Source: Durusdinium trenchii
Taxonomy: Eukaryota; Sar; Dinophyceae; Suessiales; Symbiodiniaceae
Direction: 5' to 3'
DNA length: 64,000 bases
Assembly: GCA_963970005.1 (NCBI GenBank)
Contig: CAXAMN010022707.1
Span: 713,989-777,988 of the forward strand
The stretch's first letter is position 1; each line of letters begins with the position of its first letter. A program made the position numbers and the translations under genes. Below the pieces are notes generated by a model, which was given only the letters and a program-made list of their open reading frames with translations, was not told the DNA's origin and did no database searches. Below, piece by piece: positions 36,771 through 47,960 of this stretch.

Positions 36771-38996
36771 GTCGGAAAGGCTGCAGTGCCACTTGGATGC
36801 GACTGCCATCGTAGCGGTGGGCCGGCCCTGGCGGGTCGTGGTGGCCCTAAGCCATCGATCATCATCCGAGGTGAATGGGGTCTTTAGCCATCCTATCCAG
36901 GCTATTTGGAATATAGACAAGTATACCTGTGGCCACATTTAGAAGGTGGGCAGACCATTTCTATGCCACTGCGAGCAATTTGATTATGAGCAGATTCGAT
37001 GTTCCCACAGCAGGATGCTGCCAGCTTCGCAGACAGTCAGACAGGTGGACTGTGAGACCACTTCTGGAATTCCACCGATTTCCTCCATTTACCCGGCCTT
37101 TACCGTTTCTCTCCAGCTCCTGCTTCCGGTTTCGCTCGTTCGAACGCGATCGCCCTCGGTCCGTCGTATCTTGTGCGGTCAGGATGAAGGAGTTGAAGCA
37201 GGCCATGGGTAAGGAGGAAGACAAGGAGGCGCCATCCCGCTACGAATTAGTAGCTCCTGGCCGGACGACGAACGGAGCGCTCAGCTGTCCTGGGCGTGAG
37301 ACCTCCCAGTATATGGAGACCTCCCAATGCGATCCCCTGGAAGAAGAGACGTAGACCAAAACCTATTGGTTGAAGGGTCGATCTATTAAAGAAACACACC
37401 CATTTAGTTCTTTGGTCGAGTTTTGGAGAAGTTACTGTCACCTTTGAGGTTTCTGCAGGTCTTCTGGTTCAGACTCTTGATGAATAAGCATGAATAGACC
37501 CATCTCCATTTGGATCTTAAAGCCTCGTCATATGGGTGGGTTGAAATACCATCAAGAATCTACGAACGTTTCACCGAACTGTTCGAAGAGGAAGTTTCCA
37601 TATTACGATGTCCTCCCACCAAGATACCGTATCATATTAATGATCTTTGTTTTAACATAGGGAGGCACCCAACCAGTGGTTTGCCTGTTTGTTTTTCTTC
37701 CTCCAGGGGGCTTTGGGAGGTCTCCCAAGTTAAATACACACCAATTTTTTGAGATTGACATCCAACTCAATCCATATTCAATCACGTTTAATCCATGTCA
37801 AATCATCTGATCAATCCATGTTCAAGTAGAGGAAGTTACCGCCTCCCCGATGTGGCTTTGTTGGCTCACGGAAGCGGCCAGGCGGCCCCGGCGAAAGGCG
37901 GGACGGCGGGAGGGCGGGTGTGGCTCGCTTGGAGAGCCTGTAAAACGTCTTGCATGCTGCGCAGGTCTGTTGGGATTGGGGGGGAGTGGGGACACCCCAA
38001 CAGGTGGAAAAAGGTTAAACATGCTTAAGCTTTATTGTCTATAGGATCTGCAATGCTTTTGGTCTTTCTTTCCTGAATGGATGGAAAGAGGGCTGCACTC
38101 GATATCATCGGAGCCACATGCAAATGAACATAAAGCATGAGCGACAAACCATCATAGGTAACAGGTTAATCTACAGACCTGACCGTACCTCAAGAAGACG
38201 CAGAACCCGCGAGGTGATGAGAAAGAACCTTCGAAGGACACCGAGGCCGCTGAGGAAGTGCCGAGTCGTCGCAGCATAGATATAGATAGATAATGATAGA
38301 TATGTTACGTTGCTTTTTGTGTCGGAGACATAATAGAAGTCATGTAGATATCACCCTCAAGTGGAATACTGCATGAACATACCCCTGACTCACTCACATG
38401 GAAGTGCGGACCCTCGTCCACCAGGGTGGAGGGAATCCCTCCATGTGACTCGGTTTTGCTCGGTGAATCCGACCAGTCTGGTGAGGGATGTCTCACCCTA
38501 CACGTCCGGGTTCCGGACCTCGTATTTATTGGAGTTGATCATACACCCTAGGGATCCCAGTCGTACCTTCTCACCAGGTCGAGGACGGAGACACCGCGAG
38601 ATGCACGTGCCATGGCACGTCGGGGTCGGTCCCGTCGGTTCCGTCCCGAACGCAGCGACACGAACCGAACCGGTCGGTCACCGACCTGGGTCGGACGGAC
38701 CGGGCGTGCCGAAGCCGCGCGGGCGAGGCGGGCTACAAGAAGCAGACCATCAATGGCGTGGCCGGCTGAGTCTGGTCTCGTTTGGATCCTTCAAGGGCAA
38801 TTCGAAGGCCTTTGACCAAGGGCCTTTGTGGCGGCGCTGCCAACAAGAAGCCAAGAATGACTGTGGGTCATGTGACCTGGAGCCCACTTCACTGATAGGT
38901 TCACCTCCCCAGTAGTCCGCCCAGTAGTCCGCCACAGCCATATTTGTTACCCTTCCGTGTTTTTGTGACGTCCATGCCCAAGCGCTCGCCCGTTAG
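36771..38996. other. Downstream of PDAP1 exons; no secure exon
   Basis: An open stretch at about 37183-37350 (MKELKQAMGKEEDKEAPSRY) could be a further PDAP1 exon in a different phase. Copies of a dispersed repeat lie at about 37315-37350 (inverse) and 37688-37740 (direct). Nothing else is recognisable. Confidence 0.35.
37688..37740 (+). repeat. Dispersed repeat copy (CTTCCTCCAGGGGG / GGGAGGTCTCCC)
   Basis: Shares TCTTCCTCCAGG, TGGGAGGTCTCC and a following AAATACACACC with other copies. The pyrimidine-rich start ending in CCAGG looks like a 3' splice site. Confidence 0.6.
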
Positions 38997-39110
38997 CCCC
39001 CCGACCCGCCGGAGTCTGAGGCGGATGTGGCGGACGTGTACTCCTTCGTATCCAACGAAAAGAAGGTCAAAGAAGACAGCAACAAGAACAAGGCATCGCG
39101 GGCTCAATAA
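38997..39110 (+). CDS. Candidate terminal exon, charged C-terminus
   Basis: Follows an AG and reads 37 codons to a TAA at 39108-39110: PPDPPESEADVADVYSFVSN and then EKKVKEDSNKNKASRAQ. The Lys/Glu-rich end in a single frame is typical of a real C-terminus. It could be the last exon of the PDAP1 gene, 2.2 kb upstream, or of an unseen gene. The family's usual C-terminus is short, basic and serine-rich, so assignment is open. Confidence 0.35.
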   Translation, partial: PPDPPESEADVADVYSFVSNEKKVKEDSNKNKASRAQ

Positions 39111-40549
39111 GGAACCCACAAGTGCAAACTGGACATGAAAACACAATAAATAACATATTGGTTCCTAGATGTCCCTAGTTCTCAAACTTGAGGATAAGAG
39201 GTGTGTCCATTTCAGGCGTGACCTGACCAGCTGCAACCATTGAGAGATGCGACAAGAGTGCGACAAAGCCACGCCTCTTCCATGATTGCGATCTTTGGAG
39301 TATACAATTCACGAGACAGCGTAGTACGTCGTAGGTCTTGTCGGCCAATCTTCCAGCTCCACTTCTTGCGAGTGTCAACTTGTCTCTTCGCATCTTGACC
39401 AACATATCAGACATATCATTCATATCACTCAACCCACCACGTTCACAACTTGCTTCGCTTCCTTCCACTTTCCCCCATAGGGCTCCCAGTAAAAATATAC
39501 TGGCCCAGACCCTCCTTTCACACACCCACCCTCCCCAGTCCCACCTTCTAAGAAGCTACAACCTGGAGCCCTAGGATTCGTCTTTCTTCCGGCATCTTCC
39601 GCCCCGCGAGGCCACCGACGGTTCCATCGAGGCCTGCCGAGCAGCTGAGGCGGGCGGGGTTTGGGATGGGCGCACCAGAGCACGGCCTGAAAGGAGAAAT
39701 CACCAGAGCACCACATACAAGTCCAACCAGAAGCTACTAGGAGGTCTTTGAAGCTACTAGTAAGAAAGAAGAATCCAGAAGAATCCCCACATCTGAGATT
39801 CGAGGCTTTCGAGGCTGCGAGATTTCGGGCCAGTGGTCTGTTGGATTGGCAGGCATTTTCAGAAAGGACACCCTGACCATTGACATCCATTTACCCACCT
39901 ATAGATTCTTGGAACTAGTCAGTCAATTTGCCATCCACTGCGACCGAAGATGGGCGTTCCACACAGGGAGACCTCCCAATTCGATCCCTGGGAAGAAGGG
40001 AATTGACCGGGATCTCCCTCTTCAAATACACAGCCATTTCTCAGTCGCCGCCTTTGGACTGCCCAGGCTGACTTCATGTGAGCGATTCCTAGCGTCTCCT
40101 AGCGTTCCTAGCGTCGGGAAGTGTTTGGCTTCAGGGATGTTGAATGGTGTTGAGTGGCAAATGTCCCATAACATGCCATATCTTATCTACCAGGATCATC
40201 CAATGGGTGTTCAATGGAGAACCCTAAGCAGTGTAGGGTAGTCTATTGGACACCCATTTGATGACCCAGGTACTTGCTGGTTAGAATGGTGTTGAAGTTG
40301 TATTGATGATCAGATACTGTAAGTTGTTCATCGAATGGGCCGTTCAGGCAAAGCTAGCGAAATCGAATCGACGCAGAATAGAAGTTGTTACGACAGTAGT
40401 TACTTGTGGCCTCGTAAAGCCTTGGCCTGGCTCCACAAAGGGAGCTGGAGGAGGTATTGCGCCCAACAGATAGAAATGTGGCAGTATGCTGATGGACAGT
40501 CCATCCTGCCTCTTGTTTATTCCTTTTCTACTATGCGTGTATCTCTAAG
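39111..40549. other. Spacer with a dispersed repeat
   Basis: No supported exon. Contains the dispersed repeat at 39960-40035. Confidence 0.45.
39960..40035 (-). repeat. Dispersed repeat, inverse copy
   Basis: Reads GGGAGACCTCCCAATTCGAT, then CCCTGGGAAGAAGGG. The inverse complement gives the CTTCTTCCCAGGG to GGGAGGTCTCCC order seen at 59265 and 19961. Internal GGGAGACC and GGATCTCCC words make it partly self-complementary. Confidence 0.65.
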
Positions 40550-43500
40550 CACACGCATGTCCAGTTCTTTGAAGTTGTCAGCATCCTGCTCAGAGACCTC
40601 GGACGTGAAATGCAAGATCTCGGACCCTTTGACCTGATCCTTTACCAGCTCAAGCTCCGGAAATTGGGGCTGGAGGTTCGCACCGTTGACCAGCGGCGCT
40701 TTGGTCGTTTATGTCAAGCTTTTCCCCCTTTGGGGTCTCCATGTTCGTCGTGGCCTCAGCCGTGGACAGAGCCGTGGACGAAGAGTGGGCGAGAGAAGCG
40801 GACGAAGCTGAGGTGATGATCTGGTGGGCCATACTTTGGAAGGCCATGGCTTTGGAGCTGACCAACGATGAGGTGAGGTCTGTCTCCATGTTTGTCTTTG
40901 GTTGCGAAGAGGATGGAGCACTGAACGGAGCGTCAGTGGGAAGTTGGCCACTTTGGAACTCTAATAACTAACTGCTTTTGCATCTGCGTTCACACACCAC
41001 ACGTCACCAAACCTTTATTGGGTGTCTTCATTTTCAACAAGGGTTCGGTTTCAGGGAGTCTATACTATTTTTTTGGGGGGATTACTTTCAGCATGTTTCT
41101 TGATAGTTTTAGGGTGCCTCTAGTAGATTGAAAGGGCAAGCAACTTGCAGGTTTCCCTCCCCTTTCCCCAAGCCTAAACAGAATTTTCATTCAGACAGCG
41201 AGGGTGGCACTCTCTTTGTGGCACTGTCGCAAGGCGTGGGTGTCCATCGATAGTGCCGGCAATCTTGAACACCATCGATATGGAGAGGAGGAGCAAGCCG
41301 AACTGCTTGGCTCTCAGCTGCTTTTCATCTAGGCACATTTTGTACACTGCTGCATGCCTTTTCACTGCGAGAACTGCTGAGCTACTGCTGAGCTTGCTAG
41401 CAAACTGTTCGAAGCACCTGGTTATATATATATATATAGGGAAAGGAAGAGGCTGAATGGTTCCTGAATGTTCTTGATGCGATTTCACTGACTCCATTGG
41501 ATCACCGGATTCTGATCACCGGATTTGGACTGTTTTGGAGGCCGGAGGTCGAGACTGGAAGAATGGGTGATTTGGAAACAGCCACTTGGCAGCAAACGAA
41601 GCCCAAGGATGAAGGCAGTCAGCTGGTTGAGGCACCTGAAATGAGACATCTATCGCTAGGTTGGAGGCCATAACTGGTTTCTGCCCTATGAATGTGGCTT
41701 CTGCACCCTGGGGCCACGAGACATGGTGGATGTGTTTGTGGCCGCCGAGGAGAGCAGACTCATGAGGCGCGGTGACCCGTACGCGTCCCGTAACGGAGCC
41801 GGGGTGACGAGAAGGGGCGGAAAACAACGAGCTTCGGCTTGGTCAAGCTGCAGCAGGAAACACCATGTGGCAGGAAAAAGGGGTGTTGGGCACCACCAAA
41901 GTGGGGTGGTGCGGTGGTGCTTCAAGTTCATCTCCTTTCGTCAGATGCTTCTCATGATCTGCTTTTTTCTCAGGTGCGATCTCTGCTGTCAGAGCCAGGG
42001 ATTTGGGCCGTCGCAGACCTCGTCGCAGACCTCGTGCGAGTTTCCGCTCTTCACTCGTCTCATCAGGAGGAGTTCCCGAAGCTCTTCCAGATCGAAACAC
42101 GCCAGGGACCAGGCGTGCGGTGCTCGTCGCGCATCTATTTTTGGGCGCCGGCGGGTCCGAATGGGGCCAGAATGGAGCTCAGCGAGAATGGTCGCCCAAA
42201 CTGGGCAGGTTGGGGCTTGGAGATGGGAAAAGTACCCTGAATAGCCAAGAAATGGGTCAACAGAGACTCCTTACATTCTTCCAGATGATGTGCCGTCGGC
42301 ACCGAGTTCAGCCCCTTTTCCAGACAGGCCGGCTTACCTTCTGCTCTCTACCTTTGTAGAGAGTGCCGCAGCGGCTGCATCTCCAAGCTGTCTAGATATT
42401 CACAAACCCTACCCATCCTGGTCCATGCCAATGCCAACACGCGAAGTCAATGAACACGATGAGAGAAGATACTCGACTGTAGTGGATGTAGCGATCTGGA
42501 GATTGAGATTCCCCCTCAGCCGGAATCTGTTGCAGGCATTTGCAGGCTAGTATCTCCCTTTGTCTGACATAGTCTGGAGTTTGCACATGGGTCGCGTCCA
42601 TAGATCTCGCAGGTCAAGCAAGCTCGTCCAGACATTCTGGAGGAGGTGGGGGAAGGACATGATCTGTCTTGTTCCTTGAAATGGTTGGGGATTGGACCAG
42701 TCACCCCGGTCACTGTTGATGGAATCGGTTCTCGCGAGTTTCCATGGTCGCACCCAGGTTTGGGTGCAAAGCAACCACATCGTCAAGCTGTTCAACCCTG
42801 GGAAGTGTTGACCACCTCAATCACTGGGGAGTGGAAGGACTTCAGAGATCACCTCCTTTTGTTGCCTTGCCTTTTCGGACTTCCATGACCTTCCAACTGC
42901 ACCTCTTCAGGTGGGTATATGGGGTTTCTCTTGCCCCACAAAGATCCGTTAAAAGAATAACTTCCTTCGGTCACCCGCGGTGGCAGTGACCAACACGTCC
43001 GTCGTTCATCGCGTCGTGCATACATCGCCCGCGCGTCGTTCATCGACCCGCGTCGTTCAGCCGGGGAGCGGACGTGTGTCGCCAGGTTCCCATGGCCCAG
43101 CTGCGGGAACTGGGCGAAGAGTGGAGAAACAGCTTAATGAGCATCTTGGCGCCAGGTGAGCCATCCGACCAGGCTCTGGGGGGGGCAACGCGGGACCCAA
43201 GTGAATCCGCTACTCTACTTCGCTAGCTAATATAGGGATCTCCAGACACACCCAGGATGGAACGCGAGGACTGCCAAGTTGTGACAGTTTGATCCTCGGC
43301 AGGTCAATCTGGGACCATCCCTCCTAGAGGAAAAGCTGTTACTTTGGACGACCGGGACGGTTCTTCGAAATGGCGAACAGTACGAAGACCACGAGATGAG
43401 ATGACCTGTTACCACCACTCGTGGTTTGCTTTTTCGACAGGTCCGAACTGTCGGGCCCAATTGGAGATTCTTGTTCCACCATGATGAAATGGTGGGTGGG

Positions 43501-44042
43501 GTCCACCGGACAAGTTCGTCGAATCCTCGCTGTCTCGCCTCCATCGGGGAGATGAGATGAGATGAGAGCACGCACCGTAGCCTTTCTTCCTCTCGGAGCA
43601 ACCCCCCTGAGGTCAGATAGCCCGGTCAGACTGAGATGGACGGTGGACTTTTTGCATTTGTTTGGATTGGGAAGCGAACGTCGCGAAGGAAAAGCTCCTA
43701 TAGATTGGCTCTTTTTGAGGAAGTTCTTTGATGTAACAAGGTCTTTTCAAAGCATATCCCACTCTTAACCAAGCGGGTATCTCAATCAGGTCTTTGATGG
43801 AGTTGACACACCTCCCTGATCTCCTGAATCCAACTCCCTCCCCGCCGAACCCGGGTGTCCCAAACCCTCCCCGCCTTGCGCGCGGTGGACACCGAGGCAA
43901 CTCCAGCGGCTCCGGAGACTTCAGGCAGGAGAAAGCACGGCGCTTTCGCGACGCCGCGATCGCCGATGGCCGAGCTTCGATAGACTTCGGAACTTTGATG
44001 GCCGAAGCAGATGGCCTTTTTTGGGCATTCGCTGCGCTGTAA
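40550..44042 (+). CDS. Unknown multi-exon gene
   Basis: Four exon-like stretches on the + strand, not recognised. About 40550-40676: HVQFFEVVSILLRDLGREMQ, DLGPFDLILYQLKLRKLGLE. About 41974-42100, after TTCTCAG: VRSLLSEPGIWAVADLVADL, VRVSALHSSHQEEFPKLFQI. 43086-43155, flanked by GCCAG and GCCAG|GTGAGC: VPMAQLRELGEEWRNSLMSI, LAP. About 43923-44042, after ACTTCAG: QEKARRFRDAAIADGRASID, FGTLMAEADGLFWAFAAL, stop. All are helix-rich with many Leu, Glu and Arg. The third is the best bounded. An extra open stretch at 40711-40971 (VDEEWAREADEAEVMIWW) may contribute. Whether they form one gene needs a transcript. Confidence 0.4.
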
Positions 44043-44092
44043 GACACAAATTACATTGAAGGAGCGATCGGAGCGCGGCAGTGACGAAGGAG

Positions 44093-44217
44093 GGGCTCCT
44101 GGCCTTAGGCCCTTACTAGGAACAAGGTTCGCTACTAGGAACAAAGGGCACTCGCTACTAGTAACAAGTGCCTTACTAGTAGTAACAAGAAGCTACGAAC
44201 GGGGCTCCTGGCCTTAC
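44093..44217 (+). repeat. Dispersed repeat (CTACTAGTAACAAG / GGGGCTCCTGGCC)
   Basis: Contains two GGGGCTCCTGGCCTTA blocks around four or five TACTAG(G/T)AACAAG words. Related to 17536-17632. Confidence 0.75.
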
Positions 44218-44293
44218 AATTCCAGTTCTTCTGGGACGAAGGAGTCGGACACGTCCGACCTCGCCAGGTGGGGGTCAGGGGGCCTGACCCAAG

Positions 44294-45358
44294 GAGCAGC
44301 TGGACCTAAGGGTGAGAAAGGAATCAAAGGCAAGACAGGACTGGTGCAATGAACATGTGTTTGACATGTGGCATGTCTGTTTTTGCCTGAACAGGCGATT
44401 GGCAATGGATTGGATGATAGTCTCATTCAAGATACCTTGTTCATCCTTTTTTTGTATCCTTGATTTTTTTCTTTCTTTCTTTCTTTCTTTATTTTTTTTT
44501 CTCTCTCTCTCTCTCTGTGTTTTTTGCTCTGTGTCTCTCTCTCTCTCTCTTGAAGCAATCCACATACAGTATCCATTCCATGTATCCATTTCCATGTATA
44601 TATATACTCTTGTACGTCCGGTTTCAAGAATACGCTTGTTTTGTTTGTTTGAGCTACGCCATTTTCCTCGGGTGTCCACTTTAGTAGGGGCGTCAGTTTG
44701 ATGGTCCTCGATTTGCTTTGGAGTGCCCACAAGCGGTTCTTTCTCATCCACATCAGTACCACCCAATCCGAAGAAATCTACACCTATAGTGGTCTTCCCT
44801 CCCTCCCAAAAGTAACAAAGAGTAACGGCAGAAATTCGACCATGCCGTCCACCTGCCATGAGGACCCAATGGAAAACAAGGCCCTCAGGGCCCCAAGGGT
44901 GATCAAGGTCATCCGCCCGCGCGAGACTGACCGGTCGCGTTGCTCGCGACCTGGTCAAGAGTCGGGAGAATATCCCTTTCACCGTCGGTGTCACAGGGCG
45001 CACGATGGGTGAGCCAGGAAAACGATGGGGGGGAACTCTTAAAGCCTAAAGAGCTCCTAAAGAGGATCGATCTTAAGCCCCTGCTGTCTCCATTGTCTTC
45101 GCCCCTGCACACGACTCTTTGGTCTCCACACTCATCATGACACCTCTGAACAACCATTTTGCAACCTGACGATGCTTGGAATGCTTGGATCCGGAAGGCT
45201 TCCAACTCATGCCCAACGTCGCTTCCGTGTTCCAATGGTGCTTGCTTCGTACGGCCGAACCGTGCTTCGGCCGCCGGAGGGCGCTCGTGGAGGGCGGAGG
45301 GCGGGGCGCTCGTGGAGCCCAGGAGCCCAGGGTGAGAAAGGCCCCGTGGGTGAACTTG
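44294..45358 (+). CDS. Collagen-like Gly-X-Y micro-exons
   Basis: Three short exons encode uninterrupted Gly-X-Y triplets. 44294-44338 (45 nt) gives AAG PKG EKG IKG KTG. 44881-44907 (27 nt) gives PQG PKG DQG. 45323-45358 (36 nt) gives AQG EKG PVG ELG. Each follows an AG and ends at GA, GT and GT donors respectively. Each splits a Gly codon after its first base at both ends, and each has a length divisible by nine. They therefore join in any combination into a continuous triple-helix repeat with Lys/Glu in X or Y, as in collagens. No start, stop or flanking domain was found. It may connect to the exons just upstream (ending 44042) or to undetected exons. Product, if real: a secreted or membrane-linked fibrous segment of at least 36 residues. 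Confidence 0.5.
44464..44551 (+). repeat. TTTC and CT microsatellite
   Basis: Runs of TTTC, T and CT units between the first and second collagen-like exons. They produce a spurious Arg/Glu-rich frame on the minus strand. Confidence 0.9.
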
Positions 45359-47171
45359 GTCCAATCCAAGACATGTGCCTTGGACCTCGACGACTCAGAC
45401 GGGAAGCGACTGCAGAACCAGGAAACAGGACGGACGAACTCGAAAACAGGACCCCAAACGTGGCCAAAACAGTGCAGTGGCCGGCTCAGGGTGGGCTCTT
45501 TCCTCCCTTCAAAGAAGAAGGAGAACTCTGTTCATGGTTTTTTCATCAAACCTGGGACAGTGTTTTGCATGTTTTGGCCTCCAAGCGCCCGAACGAGGGA
45601 TGGTCAAAATGAAGGGTCAGAAGACGTGACCTGACCAGTTAGAAAACCCCTGGTTTTGGACGAAGGCGGAGAGGGCCGAGAGGCAGAAGAGGGTGGGGTG
45701 TTTGGAGTGAGGGACTCACTACGTGAAGGAACTTGAGGAACTCGAGGAACGTTGAACAAGGGGGTCTTAGGAATGGCCGATTTCGGCGTGTCGCAGGATG
45801 GTACAGTTGGAACTTGATGACATTTGCAGACCGATTGACCATCTCAGGGGTTGACGAACTGAACGCTGTCTTCAGTGATCTCGGGCACACGCTTGGCCCA
45901 CACTAGTCGAATGTAAAGTATTTGGTGGACAGAAGTTTAAGATGCCCAATACATGTTATATTATAAGACAATTACTCTGGCGTTTCGTATCGTTTCATTT
46001 TCACTATTTTGGACTTTTGAGATCAGCTTTCGGTCAGCTACATCGCCCGACTTTTTTCGACACCTCCACAGCTACGTCGCCTCAATCGGTCATCTCCGGT
46101 CGCTCGGTCGCCCGTTTGCATGATCCTGACTGAGGAAACCTCCACCCGAGGGACTCGCATCTGCCAGCGCAGTGGCTGAGAAACGTTTCAGGGAAAAAAC
46201 AAACACATCCAAACGGGGGTCCAAACGTTTTGGAGCAGGACGGTGTCCAGAGGTGCTCTTCTCAGTGTTTTTTGAGTCGCGAGACTATATAGCTTCCGGC
46301 ATGGGCATGGGCATGCTTGCTGGCTTGAGGCAGGTCGGAAATACCCTGAAGGGTGAGGTCGTAACTTATTATAGAAATTTCATCTGCCTCGGCGGCAGAG
46401 GAAACTACTCATGCACCGACCAGAAGTTCCGTTCACAAGTGTCAACGTTCAGGATTTGTATTAGTTTTTGGGACGAGAACAGGACTTTTGACATCATTTG
46501 GTTTGGGGTCCAGGAGCCATCTGAAGCTGCCACAGCTTAGCATTCTTTGTTTCAGAGCACTTTGCTCGGAAGAGACTTGAGAGAAGTAGCGGGTCATGTC
46601 ACGCGTCAACTATCCCTGCGGGCCACACCAGGGAGCAGCGAGATTGAAGCATATATACATAGGGACCATAGGGGATGTTCACACAATCAGGAGACCTGCT
46701 AATTGATCTCCAGCCAGAAGCTGTGGTATTCAACTGGGCTTTCAAGCCTTTGTTTGGAGTGGTTTTGGTCACCGGGGTATTGAAACGAAACCACTGAGTA
46801 CCCGATCTGGCACCCACACCCATCGGGAAAGCAAGCTGGTCGACAGCCGGGTGAACCTGTGTACACCGGCTCAGATGGGCTCCAGATGGGCTCAGATGGG
46901 CCAGTGTCATAGCGGCAGGCTATGATGCTCCTAGGTTTTGATAGGGACCACACAACATCCTGTATGTACAGGATTCCTCTCTCTGAGCCAGTACTTGCAG
47001 GTTGCAAGACCAGACTTTGCCAAGCTCCGCCATTTGTTTGTTGACTCAACTGTATAGCTGAAGAACCTCATGTGTTTGGACTAGTGACTATAAGGGTTGG
47101 AGGCCAATTCTCCAACAGTCTCACTTCGTTCGATCCGCGCAGTTGATGAACCAGCCACGCAACACCTCTAG
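45359..47171. other. No recognisable gene
   Basis: Open frames exist near 45.4-45.6 kb and 46.2-46.5 kb but show no family resemblance, no Gly-X-Y pattern and no convincing splice sites. Confidence 0.4.
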
Positions 47172-47341
47172 GTGCCGTTGGAGCTCTCATTTTCTTCAAC
47201 TTGGTCTCTGCCGGCATCGTTTATGCAGTGGCTTCAGGACCCATCTGTCCGGCCAACGAAACGGTGATGCAGAACCGTCGTCTGTTCTTCGGCGGGTTGC
47301 CGGTGGGGTGCTTTCAGGATCCCCAAGTTGTGTGGCCGTAG
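47172..47341 (+). CDS. Terminal exon of an unknown membrane protein
   Basis: Follows CACCTCTAG and reads to a TAG at 47339-47341. It encodes a hydrophobic helix AVGALIFFNLVSAGIVYAVA, then SGPICPANETVMQNRRLFFG and GLPVGCFQDPQVVWP. The helix followed by a Cys/Pro-containing polar tail with an N-glycosylation-like NET looks like a real membrane protein end. The family is not recognised and upstream exons were not found. Confidence 0.45.
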
Positions 47342-47409
47342 GCAGCAGTAGAGCCTAGGAGGATAAGAGTCCGGGACACATAGAGAGTACTGAGTAATTG
47401 ATATAGTGC

Positions 47410-47960
47410 ATGAACCATGGACCTGCACAAGCGTTTCTGCACATGCAGCTGCAGTACAACAGCTCGAGAAGGTGTGCGACGGTCGGCGCGGCGCTGTATG
47501 CCGCACAAACAGGACAGATGGAGAAGAAAGGCGGCGGAGAGGGGAAGAGTATGGAAGAAGCACCTGAAGAGGTTCGCCTGGCGTTTCCGTTGAGCATGAA
47601 CTCCAAACCGCTTTCTTGGTGTCTTGGGGGGGCTCCGAAGTGATCCATGATCACTAACAGAGAAGTGAGTCATGTTATTGTCATGTTCATCATGTTCATC
47701 ATGTTCAGATGGATGGATGATGGGATAAGACAATGGTCGGATATTCCAAGAAGCTTTTTTCCGTGGTACCTCGTGGTACCTCGACTTCGGGACGACGTCT
47801 GGACGACTCCCTTCCGCGTTTTCTCTTGGACCGAATCCCACGTTTTCTCACGGATGTTCACTCTGAGGGTGAAGAGGGTGCGTTTGAGGAAGGCAATCCA
47901 GAGGAGGCCTTACCTGAGGAGGGCGCAGAAGAAGCAGAAGGAGAGGAGGCTCAAGGATGA
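47410..47960 (+). CDS. Candidate small acidic protein, two exons
   Basis: ATG at 47410 opens MNHGPAQAFLHMQLQYNSSR and continues to GGGEGKSMEEAPEE (about 47573). There a GT donor (GAAGAG|GTTCGC) could end the exon. A second stretch ending at 47960 is strongly acidic: HSEGEEGAFEEGNPEEALPE and EGAEEAEGEEAQG before TGA. The shared Glu-rich character suggests one gene, but the second stretch is also open as a basic sequence in another frame. Function unknown. Confidence 0.3.

Noticed and set aside
40650..40889. Ser/Thr/Ala-rich minus-strand ORF
   Set aside because: The + strand frame (VDEEWAREADEAEV) is at least as good and follows a well-formed + exon.
47941..47960. GGCTCAAG as a relict dinoflagellate spliced leader
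   Set aside because: Only the last eight bases match and the upstream part (CCATTTT-like) is absent; it lies inside a candidate coding tail.
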